Shown here: positions 13,801-23,711 of the stretch, piece after piece
How positions within the stretch are numbered: the first letter of the stretch is position 1
Layout: every line of letters begins with the position of its first letter
NCBI GenBank assembly: GCA_013396635.1
Contig: WBMW01003919.1
Location: 1,461,100-1,525,099, forward strand
DNA from: Penelope pileata
Lineage: Eukaryota > Chordata > Aves > Galliformes > Cracidae
Length of the DNA stretch: 64,000 nt
Direction of reading: 5' to 3'
Notes under the pieces: generated by a model
Databases searched by the model: none
The model's input: the letters and a program-made list of their open reading frames with translations, nothing else
Told to the model about the DNA's origin: nothing
Program-made: the position numbers and the translations under genes

Positions 13801-15025
13801 AGCAAAAGCAGATAGCGCTGACAGGGAGCGGAGGAGAGCACGCAGTCGGGGTTTTCCCAGCTCCTGAGGAAAGGAAGAGAGATCCACAGAAACGCCGCGA
13901 GGATCCGGGAAGCAGCTGTGGGTGCAGAGGAGTGACTCAGCCCCCAGGGAGCCTTTCTCTCCAGGTCCTCTGGCTCAGCCGGGCTCACATCACAGCCCGC
14001 ACAGCCAGCACCCAGCTTGGTGTTACCGCCTTACAGCACCGAACACAGCCCGGTCACTGCCCGAGTGCCAGCGCTGCTGCTGGTCTCACCCCAGCTACAA
14101 ACCAGGTGGCTTGGGCAGTGCCAGCCCTCACCCCCCCCATTCTTTTCTATCCAAGCTGCTCTCTGAGCACATAACAGGTAGATTCCAAGCAGGCATCCCA
14201 CCAAATCCTAGCATTTCACCTCCATCCAGCCCTGCCCATGCCAGCTGCAATACAGAAGGCAAAATACACAATAAATAAAACCATAATGGTGTGTCCAGCT
14301 ATCATGGGTGGGAGATTTAACCCCCCTACCTCCTCCGTGCTCTCCTGTGCCGTGGCCAAGCCCTTCCCCAAAGCACCTTGCACACCTCTAGGGCTCTGAA
14401 ACCGCAACACAAGCTGCAGCACACAGCTTTGCAGACTGAGGCATCTGAGCAGCATCTCTGCTTTGCCACAACAGAAAAGCCCTGAAATACCAAGGTTTAC
14501 ACACTTGTTTCCACCTCTATGGATGGGAATCTGTAGGGCAGAGGCCTCTGTCCCTCTGCAGGCGATGCGGTGTGGTGAGCGGGTGTGACAGGGGGACTGG
14601 TGCTGAAGATGGCGGCGATGGTCCTGGTCCCAGCGGGGCTGAGATGGCTGCCAGGGCCTCACCAACCCCAGTCCCAGGGCCAGGCTCTAGGCCTTCTCTG
14701 GCCTGGTGGCTCCCATCGCCCCACGGACATGTGCCTCTGACACGTGCTGCTCATGGCCGGGCCAGACCACAGGGCCTGGCTCCCTGAGCTCATGGAAGCA
14801 GCTCTGCTCCGTGTCTCACCGTACAGAGCCCCAAACAATAACTGCCTGGAGCTGCACAGGAGCTGAGGAGACCTCGAGCTGCTGTTGGCATGGCGCGCAG
14901 CCATCTCCCCCTTACACAGCCACAGCGGGTGGGAAAATAGCGCGGTGCTGCCCTGTGTGCTCCCTGACCTCCCGCCGGCCTCTGGACGGGGTTCCCAGCT
15001 GGATCCGACCCTGCAAGAAGCATCA

Positions 15026-15070
15026 CTGCGAGGGGCTCGGCCCTGCGAGGGGCTCGGCCCTGCGAGGGGC
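15026..15070. repeat. 17-bp tandem repeat, 2.6 copies
   Basis: The unit CTGCGAGGGGCTCGGCC occurs twice perfectly and then as an 11-base partial copy. Perfect identity suggests recent duplication. Confidence 0.9.
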
Positions 15071-15658
15071 AGCTGAGGGCAGCACGGTGCCATGTTCCAA
15101 CGCCCATGTTGTGTCCTCAGGGCCACCAGAGCCACACGGTGATCCCTCAACCTTGGGGCCAAGCAGTGTGGCCCCAATGCTTGGGGTGAGCCCAGGCCTT
15201 CGCCTGGTGAGCAGCGGGGACTGAGCCCGGAGGCAAACTGAGCCCGCACCGGGATGGACAGGGGGATGAGCGTGAGGCGGGCGATGGCTCCAAGAAGCAC
15301 AGAGCAGCAGCGGGGGAACTGGACTGGAGAACGCTGAGTGGAGCGAAAGCGGGAGAGGTCTCCCAGAAACTGCACAAGGAGCCACATCTCCGCGGTGTCC
15401 CCAAGGCCACCCTCCATCCCTGCTGCCTGGGGCTGCTCTCAGGACTGCAGCAACCTCAAGCAGTAGAAGAACTGCTGAGAAGAACCCAAGATGGGCACGT
15501 GGCTGCAGGGATGGAGCAGAGCTGTGCCCTGACCGCCCTGCCCAGAGCCATCGCAGTGCAGGGACGCTCACAGCCACGCTGGGAGCCCGGCTCCCCACCA
15601 CCACATCCCCCAGCAGCCCGGCTCCTCTGCAAGCCTACACTCATTCCCAAACCTCCTG

Positions 15659-15735
15659 TATCATGGAATCATTACTGTTGGAAAAGACCTCTAAGATCAT
15701 CCAGTCCAACCATCAGACTGCACCCACAGGCGATG
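15659..15735 (-). mobile_element. Short CR1 3' UTR remnant
   Basis: ATCATGGAATCATTACTGTT, GGAAAAGACCTCTAAGATCA and TCCAGTCCAACCATC form the reverse complement of the conserved CR1 tail. The copy lies in minus orientation and is well diverged. Confidence 0.75.
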
Positions 15736-15939
15736 CTACAGCCGCTCCCAACACCCCGTACCCACGGGCGATGTAGCCATGGAGAGGCAGCCGCCCCATG
15801 ACCCTCCTGCAGCCGGAGGCATGGACGCAGCTCCAGGCGCATCACCTCCCCATGCAGCTGCAGGAGCGATCCCACGGCCGCCAGCAGCACGGCCCGCGGC
15901 TCGCCACCGCGGCGGGAGGCGAAAATCGGCCTTAGGATA

Positions 15940-16163
15940 TAATCCGTCCATCCTGAGAATATAATCCGTCCCTAAACCTCCCCAACGCAGCGCAGAGCCC
16001 TTTAAGCAAAACCAAACAACTTCCTTCAGCCTAAATAAATATTAAACCGAAGCGATGCATTAATTTACTTCAGTTCACCAAAGGCTAACTCCTACCCAAA
16101 CTGATCATTATGAAAGAAATCCTATAATCCCTCGCTCCCATTCAGGCTCAAAACATGTAATCC
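15940..16163 (+). promoter_or_regulatory. Homotypic cluster of four TAATCC homeodomain motifs
   Basis: TAATCC occurs on the same strand at 15940, 15962, 16125 and 16158. The first two sit in a direct repeat, ATATAATCCGTCC, spaced 22 bases apart. TAATCC is the preferred core of K50 homeodomain proteins (OTX, PITX, GSC). The cluster borders the candidate FGF18 CpG island. Binding is not demonstrated. Confidence 0.45.
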
Positions 16164-16367
16164 CGTGAATAAATCCAGACAGAACAGTGTAGCAGAATGG
16201 GCAATAAAACCTTACGGCGCTCACCTCTCTTCATCTGCCATTAGCCCTGCAAACACTCGCTGGCAGCCCTCGAGGGGAGCACCGCCGCCCCGCTCCCGCG
16301 ACACCGCGCATCCCGCACGGCCCCGCGAGCAGCGTGGTGCTCACAGCACCGCAGCGCTGAGGGTTTC

Positions 16368-16400
16368 TTTTTTTTTTCCTTTCTTTTTTTTTTTTTTTCA
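16368..16400. repeat. Poly(T)-rich tract
   Basis: Long T homopolymers are broken only by a few C, at the left shoulder of the CpG island. Similar T or C homopolymers occur at 3827-3840 (T), 56884-56901 (T), 39988-39998 (C) and 60991-61004 (C). Confidence 0.85.
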
Positions 16401-16553
16401 TATTATTTTATTGCTTTGGAAGCCTGCAAGCTCCAACTGTATAAATGCCAATAACTTCCCAAGTTTTAAGGCTGCTGAAGTAAGAGATCAGATTTTAGCA
16501 AGTGCTTTCCAGGCAGCGGGCCAAACTTTTTCTGATTCACTAAAAGCACCGAA

Positions 16554-16581
16554 GGGAGGGGGAGAGGGAGGGGGCCGGGGG
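16554..16581 (+). other. G-quadruplex-forming motif
   Basis: Five tracts of at least three G (16554-56, 16558-62, 16566-68, 16570-74, 16577-81) with loops of one to three bases satisfy the G4 consensus. It lies at the left side of the 16-18.5 kb CpG island. Confidence 0.6.
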
Positions 16582-17399
16582 CTGATTAACTTCAGTTACC
16601 ACACAATCGCAGAAAAATGCCTCCCGCTGCAGCGGGTGCCGGCGCTGCGAGCCCTGCGCGGAGCGGAGCTCCTCGAGTCCGGGGACAGCGGCAGCAGCAG
16701 CAGCCACCGCCGCCACCGCCACGGCACCGGAGTGCAGCAGCGGTCGCCTCCCGAGCGCGGGGGGCTGAACCGCTCGTGGCACAGAGGCTGCGCCGCTGCT
16801 GGAGCTGCGATGTTCAGAGAGGGCGAGGGGAAAATAAATGCGTGTTTTTAGCGAGGGGAGCAGGGGAAGGGGCCGTCGGGTTGGGCCCGGCCGGAGGGAT
16901 GGAGCTCCAGCACCATCCCTCGCTGCGGGGAGGACGAGCAGGTGCAGCGCGGCCAAAGCGGGGCGGTGGCACGAGCGTCCCCGCAGGGACAGGCACGGGG
17001 CAGCCGCACCTGCAGCCCCGCGCCCCGGGGCCCCTCCGGCCGTGTGCCCACGGCGGGATGGAAGCAGCGGCAGGCTCGGACCCTCCCCTGAATAACGGGC
17101 AGCGCAGCCTCCTCCCGGCTCGGGCAAGCCGTGCTTTGCAAAGTATCGGTCTTTGGGAGTAAGTTCCCTATGAAAAAAAGAGGAGGCGAGAGCAGGAGAG
17201 TACTGCAGCTCCAGGGCAAGTGCAGCCACCGAGCGGCGCGGCCCCGCGCTCCCCGCGCCCCAGCGCTGCCCCCGCTGCTCCCCCGGAGCCATCGGCGCCC
17301 GCAGCGCTCCCGGCACCGCTCCGCGAACCGCGGGAGGAAAAGCGAGAGCCCGGAGCGCCGGGTCAGCGCGCCGCCTTTGTTTCTTCTTTATTAAAAAAA

Positions 17400-18082
17400 N
17401 NNNNNNNNNNNNNNNNNNNNNNNNNNNNNNNNNNNNNNNNNNNNNNNNNNNNNNNNNNNNNNNNNNNNNNNNNNNNNNNNNNNNNNNNNNNNNNNNNNNN
17501 NNNNNNNNNNNNNNNNNNNNNNNNNNNNNNNNNNNNNNNNNNNNNNNNNNNNNNNNNNNNNNNNNNNNNNNNNNNNNNNNNNNNNNNNNNNNNNNNNNNN
17601 NNNNNNNNNNNNNNNNNNNNNNNNNNNNNNNNNNNNNNNNNNNNNNNNNNNNNNNNNNNNNNNNNNNNNNNNNNNNNNNNNNNNNNNNNNNNNNNNNNNN
17701 NNNNNNNNNNNNNNNNNNNNNNNNNNNNNNNNNNNNNNNNNNNNNNNNNNNNNNNNNNNNNNNNNNNNNNNNNNNNNNNNNNNNNNNNNNNNNNNNNNNN
17801 NNNNNNNNNNNNNNNNNNNNNNNNNNNNNNNNNNNNNNNNNNNNNNNNNNNNNNNNNNNNNNNNNNNNNNNNNNNNNNNNNNNNNNNNNNNNNNNNNNNN
17901 NNNNNNNNNNNNNNNNNNNNNNNNNNNNNNNNNNNNNNNNNNNNNNNNNNNNNNNNNNNNNNNNNNNNNNNNNNNNNNNNNNNNNNNNNNNNNNNNNNNN
18001 NNNNNNNNNNNNNNNNNNNNNNNNNNNNNNNNNNNNNNNNNNNNNNNNNNNNNNNNNNNNNNNNNNNNNNNNNNNNNNNNNN
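17400..18082. other. Assembly gap, 683 N, inside a CpG island
   Basis: A run of 683 N interrupts a CpG island. The left edge abuts TTTATTAAAAAAA and the right edge resumes in CGCTCCGCTCC-type GC-rich DNA. Every long frame that crosses this interval is an artefact of untranslated N. Isolated single N also occur at 1707, 1849, 1948, 2163 and 23746. Confidence 0.99.
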
Positions 18083-21000
18083 CTGCCCGCCCGCTCCGCT
18101 CCGCGCTGCCCGCCTGCCCTCCAGCGGCCGCTCCGCGCCACCGCAGCCGCGCACGGCACCGCGCGGCCGGGGCACGGCGCAGGGCCCTCCACGCCTTTCT
18201 GCTCGCTTGCTTTTTTATTATTATTAATTTTTTTTTTTCCGTATAAATGAAAAAAGTCACACGTTGGGAGTGCGCGGTGACGGCCTGCCCGTCCCCGAGA
18301 GCTCGTTTGTCACAGACACAACGCCAGGAGCCATTAACCCCCGGCATATCCCAGCTCTCAGAAGAGAGCCGAGCGTCAGTTAACACCTTATGAAGCGAGC
18401 ACAGAACCGCAGCTCCCAGCCGCCAGCTCTCCCAGCTCGGTGGCAGCGCGCAGCCCCGCGGGACGGCTGCGCCCGCGCTCTCTGCAGTGTCCCCATCCCC
18501 GCAGCATCCCCGCGGCCCCTCCGGGCACTGCACTGCGCTGCTCCTCAGCCCTCAGCTCAGGCCCAGCAGCCGCAGAGAACACGAAGAAGTCTGAAAGCAG
18601 TGACAAAGCGGCTTCTGCAACACCCTCTGAGCTGCGTGGGGAAAAGGCTCAGCACATTCCCCGCTTTCTCTTTAACTCAGAGGTACTCACAGCCCCTGTA
18701 CCGCACCTGAGCTTCAATTGCTCCAGCCCAGATCCCCCCCCCAGAACTCCGAGCAACCAGAAAATCAGCCTGAGCTCTCCCAGTCCAGCCCCATGGTGTG
18801 AGCAGGCACCCCCCCCACTGCTTCGGGCCCCCCAAGGTATTTATTTTCCCCTCTGACTCTACTGAGGGCACAAACACAGCGCTGCAAACACAATGGAATC
18901 ACAGAGCCTGGTGCAGGGCACATCCCCGACATCAGGGGCTGCCCAGGGGACACAGCTCCACAGAGCCCAGAGCCCTGGGAGAAGGTCTGGAAGAGGTCCC
19001 CCAGTCCCGCAGATGGGTGACACACCAGCATGCACCCCATGGCTCTGCATCAAGGGATCCATCCTCGGCTGAAGCCACCTCCCCCTCTGCCACATCCCAG
19101 AGCTGTGCCTGAAGCAGTGGGATCCATTGAAAGCATCACATTTTCCTCCATTCACGAGGACAGAAAGCAGCGTGCCCACCATACAGAAATGGGGATTCCT
19201 TGGCCGTGTTTTCCCATCCCCAACCTTCACCCTCCTCACCCAGCAGCTGCTTTGCATTACCAGCGGCTGCTGGGAGCTGAAGGACAGGAACAGCCCCGGC
19301 CCAGCGCAGGTTGGGCGGCACAGCTCAGCCCCACACTGGTTCCGCTCCATCAGATTCTGGATCCTTGCTCAAGTCAATGAGTGACTCGTGCTGAAGTTCA
19401 GCTTACGGGGGATTTTCAGGCTGGAAGCCCCCGTAAGAGGAAGGACACCTTCCAGAAGGGCTGCAATTCTGTCTGTACCCAGCGTGCACACAAAAGCCAA
19501 CTCCATCCCAGGGTGATAAAGGATTTAGAAACTTCCGCCATGCAGATGGGCCAGGGGACACCGTGCACGTACTGCCATCTGCCAGAAGAGCCCAAAACAA
19601 CCCCAGATTGGTGCTCGGGAGGACAGGACCAGAGCTTCAGCACCGTGGAGCTCAACCACAGCGCTGCAGGATGGGCAAAGGCAGAGCGGGCACAGGCAGG
19701 GTGCAGCTTCAGCTGGCGGCCGAAGCCTGGAAGCCCAAAGCACGCAGCCACGCCGGGGTTTGGACATAGATTAGGTTTACAGGCCATGCTGTACTTTCTA
19801 AGCAAAATGCATCCATGGCACAGAATCCTGCAGGCAGCCACATGGGATGGGTGCTCAGGGCTCCCATGGACCGTGCAGGTGCTGGCAGAGGGCAGCACGG
19901 CTGGAGCCCCAGCAGAGCCCACCACCACGTGGCACACGGTGACCTCGGTGCTGTGCCACCAAAGCCCACCAAGGATGCTCACCCTACGGGCACACAGCAC
20001 TCACCCCCGTGACCACCGTTGTGGCTCTCCTTGTTACACTGCTCTGATTCCAGCTGCAGGGCTGCTCAAGTTGGACGGACAGCAACTCAAAACCAACAGC
20101 AAGGACCGCACTGACATCTGTTCTCCAAGCATTGGCACAGCACTGCTTCGTGCAGAGCTTTTTGCTGTTTTTTTAAGAACATCACTAAGCCTTCCATGGA
20201 GAAGGCATGATGTTGGACTGAGGCACAGCCCACAGCGCGAGTTCCTTGCTTCCGGCAGCACTCCGTGATGCCCCACACTGCCCCCAGGACCCAGCCACCC
20301 CCTGCCTCATTCACTGGACCCAGAGACCCGCAGCCCTGCTCCCAGGTGTGGCAGGACCCCCCCTTCCAGCAAGGAGCAGTGTTGGCTGCATCAGAGCTGC
20401 TGGGGCCCAGCTGGAGAGGGGATGGTCTCTGCATGGATCCTGGGTGATGAAACCCATGGACCATCATGGAAGGAGAGCTGTGAGGCTGTTCCCAAAGGCC
20501 TCCTGGGCTCCTCGGGCATGGAGGCACAGCAGCATCGCTGCCCCATGGGCTGTCTCTGCTGCCACCACCCAAAAACACAGCAGCTGCCCAAGTGCTTCTG
20601 GAGGGGGCAGGAACAGACAAACCTCTGCAGACAGCCCTGCACAAACCGGTGGGAAATCCCAGCCTTTGCACTGTGCTAAATCCTAGGGCTTGGCTCCTTG
20701 GATTTATATTCCTCCATGGTTTCATTTTTCCCTAAAAAAAATTGCTAGCTGTTAAGCTTCAAAACTTAATATTTCCTTAACTCGGAGCTTTTCAGCTCAA
20801 CAGCTCTTAAACATAAACCTCTTTAACTGAAGTCTCCTGAATTAAGCTGTCTCCAGCAAGTCCCCATCCCCACCCCAGCCTGCGGAGCTGCCTGCTCCCC
20901 GCAAGGACCGGTCCCTGCCCCTGCCACCGGCACAGGCTGCTGCCCACTGCCCCACGTCTCGTGGGCAGGACGTGGAGGCTGCACAGCCACACACAGCCCC

Positions 21001-22566
21001 ACGGCTGCCACGTGCCACCTCCAGGACACGGCTGGTGCCATTTGAAGTGACCTTGGAGCACCTCATGCTGGGCTTCAGGATAGAGAAGACAAATTCACTT
21101 TGTGGGTGTGCACAAAGCGGCAGGGAGTCCACACACAGACCCGGGGTGAAGGCTGCTGGCTCAGCATCTCTCAGATCTCCCAGGTGTTCGCATGGAAGCA
21201 GCCTCAGCTGCTTGTCCTGGAGGGGAGCAGCTGCAGGGACAGCCCTGGGCATGCTCCTGCTGGGGCCGCTGTGGGGGGCAGGCTGCTGGCTGTGTGTTGG
21301 GCTTCGTACACCTCCTGGCACAGCAGCACAGCAGCCCGCACCAATAACCGCAGCCTCAGGTTCTGGGTCACCCCCCCAGGGACCAAGCGGATGCCACATC
21401 TTGTGTCCCGTCAGAGCCTCTTCTCAGCTTTGCAAAATAAAGTTGGGAAAGATGTATTCTTCCTTGCAGGTATCTGTCTCAGGCCAATACCTCTCAAAAG
21501 AGGTCAAACAGAAGAGCAGAAAAGTACATTTCTGCTGAAGACCACAGTGGGCTACACCAGGCTTCAGAGCCAGAACTTGAAAAATACAACAGTCATCGTC
21601 TTTGCACGACCTTTTTCTAGAAAATCAGCCACGGCTCTGCAGAGTCCCAGCGGAGGCCCCGCTCCTGCGAGGCGTTACCTCTGCAGCTCTCCAGCCCTGC
21701 TGCAGGGAAGGCTCTGGTCCCTGCTGCGCTCGGGGCTGCTCCGCCATGCTGTGGCCACGCAGCATGGAATGGGAACAGATTCCTGCAGCAGCACCGGGCT
21801 TGTGACAAAGGAAGCCCAAATCCCCCATCCTGCTGTGGTCTCTGGAGATCACACGGGCTCGGTCCCCTTCTCCACCACAGTGACTCCATGGCACGGCACT
21901 GCCCTCAGCTGTGCTGCTGGCACGGGCTGAGCAGGCCAGCTTCAATCCACGTGTGGGCAAAGACAGCACAAAGAAATCTGACTGCTGTTCTTAGCTCTGA
22001 TAAATCAAGGTGGGTGGAGAAACGCACGAAGCTGTTGTGGGAGCAGTGAAGCCAAGCAGCCCAGCCAGGACCCCCTCCCCGCTTTCAGGTCACAGCCAGC
22101 ACAGACCCCGCTGTCCACCAGCATCACCAGCTTCCTTCATTTCCAAAGCGGTGCCTCCACATCCCCCTGTAGATTTGTGGGCTATCAGACAACCACAGCC
22201 TAGTAACTAACAGAGAACACTTCCCACTTGACAGTAAGGACACTCCTGGCGTGTAGGGCTCCATCCCCAGCCCCTTAACTCTCTTTCCTGCACTTTCAGG
22301 TATGTCCTTACAGACCCCCACCACACACAGAACAGAGCAGCTTACACAGCAGGCACTTTGGGGAGCAGTACTCAGAGCAGCTCTGGGATGACATATGCTA
22401 TTGCTGCACATACACAGCACAGCTCGTGTCACTGTAGGTCTCCCAGCAGAGATGCTCGTGGAAAACACCACCGTTACCAGGCCCAGCCGTGCCCTGGGGT
22501 GCGCCAGGCCCAGCGCTGCCGAGCCAGGGCAGGGACCGTCCCACTCCATGCTGCCCATGCGGCCTC

Positions 22567-23060
22567 ACCTCCAGCACTGGGTGCGGGTTTGGGTGCCACA
22601 ATATAAGGACATAAAACTATTACAGAGTGTCGGAAGGAGGGCTACAAAGGTGGTGAAGGGTCTGGAGGGCATGGCATACGAGGAGCGGCTGATGGCCCTT
22701 GGTGTGCTCAGCCCAGAGCAGAGGAGGCTGAGGGGAGGCCCCATGGCAGCCTGCAGCCCCCTCACAGGGAGCAGAGGGGCAGCGCTGAGCTCTGCTCTGG
22801 GGATGGTGACATTGCTCGAGGGAACAGCATGGAGCTGTGTCAGAGGAGGGTCAGGTGGGGGTTAGGGAAAGGCCCTGCCCGGAGGGGTGGGCATGGCACT
22901 GCTGCCCAGGGCAGTGCCACAGCCCCAGGTGCCAGAGCTGAGGGAGCGCTGGGACGCTGCTGTCAGCCATTGGGTTGGGGGGTGCTGCGTGGAGCCAGGG
23001 GTTGGACTCCTCCCAGGGGATCCTCACAGGGCCCTTCCAACCCAGGATGGTCTGTGATTA
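22567..23060 (+). mobile_element. CR1 LINE fragment, end of ORF2 plus 3' UTR
   Basis: It begins in the ORF2 C-terminal region, where the peptide words VPQYKDIKLLQS, RRATKVVKGLEG and LSPEQRRLRGG correspond to the same segments of the 36-37 kb copy. It ends with CCTTCCAACCCAGGATGGTC then TGTGATTA. Insertions and deletions break the frame. The 3' half is strongly GC-shifted. Confidence 0.9.
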
Positions 23061-23668
23061 GGGACAAATGTATGGAGTAAAATGAAAGAAGAGCCTCTCC
23101 TACCTCCTCCTGCAGTTTGCTTTTGGATCACACCCAGTTCCACCCCCTCGGCTGGGTGAGCCGCAGGCAGCACGCCGCTGCCCCAGGACACCTCTGGAAG
23201 CAGCAGGCACTGCTGCTTGAGCCCTTGGTCAGCACCCCACACAGGCTCTCCATTCCTCCTGTTCTCACATTTGACCCTCAAATGCATTTTCTCATTAATT
23301 CATCACCCTTTCTCATTCTTGGTTTTCTCTTAGGACCCTTTTCTCTTCTGGTTCGGTTTGGAAGAGCTCATGGATGTGGCGCAAGCAGAGAAGAAAGTTT
23401 CTGAAGAAAGCAGGAACCACAACGTTCATCCCAGAACAACTGACCACAGCCCATGGACACAGTTAGGAGCATTAAGCAGTCTCCACAGACACTTCCATAA
23501 CATCTTAATTAAGATGTAATATACTTTTGATTGCCTGATTTGGTCCAAATGAAGAGCTTAAACTCCCTCTTAAAAGAGCCACTTGCATGACAGAGAACCA
23601 ACAGCCAGCCACCGAAGAGCTGATCCAACACAACACAGAATTGCTTCCAAAAGCATAAATGTGGGATA

Positions 23669-23711
23669 AAAAAAAAAAAAAAAAAAAAAAAACAAAAAAC
23701 AAAAAAAAACA
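23669..23711. repeat. Poly(A)-rich tract
   Basis: A long A homopolymer is followed by CAAAAAAC-type interruptions. It might be the tail of an old retrocopy, but nothing recognisable lies upstream, so it is listed only as low-complexity DNA. Confidence 0.85.

Larger units (their letters stand above)
10871..15939. other. Gene-free interval left of the first CpG island
   Basis: This is GC-rich, CpG-poor DNA with one short tandem repeat (15.03 kb) and one CR1 remnant (15.7 kb). Splice-like boundaries bracket 13790-13930 on the minus strand, but nothing recognisable is encoded. Confidence 0.6.
16240..18560. promoter_or_regulatory. CpG island with gap, candidate FGF18 5' region
   Basis: CpG-dense DNA occupies 16240-17390 and 18083-18560 around the gap. 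In mammals FGF18 starts roughly 9 kb beyond the NPM1 3' end on the same strand, and this island lies 9-11 kb beyond the NPM1 3' end on the expected side. No FGF18 coding exon is readable in the flanks, so its first coding exon may lie in the N run. The assignment is by synteny only. CCG/CAG-type triplet runs at 16690-16735 give the spurious Gln/Pro/Ala-rich frames. Confidence 0.5.

Noticed and set aside
16540..18533. Very long frames (up to 550 codons) on both strands around 16.5-18.5 kb
   Set aside because: They cross the 683-base N run, which has no stop codons, and their real flanks are GC-rich low-complexity translations with no domain.
19381..20268. 295-codon plus-strand frame
   Set aside because: The translation has no recognisable domain or family resemblance, and similar-length frames occur on the opposite strand over the same DNA.
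23500..23711. Poly(A) tract as the tail of a processed pseudogene
   Set aside because: No recognisable mRNA-like sequence, no AATAAA just upstream and no flanking direct repeat could be found.
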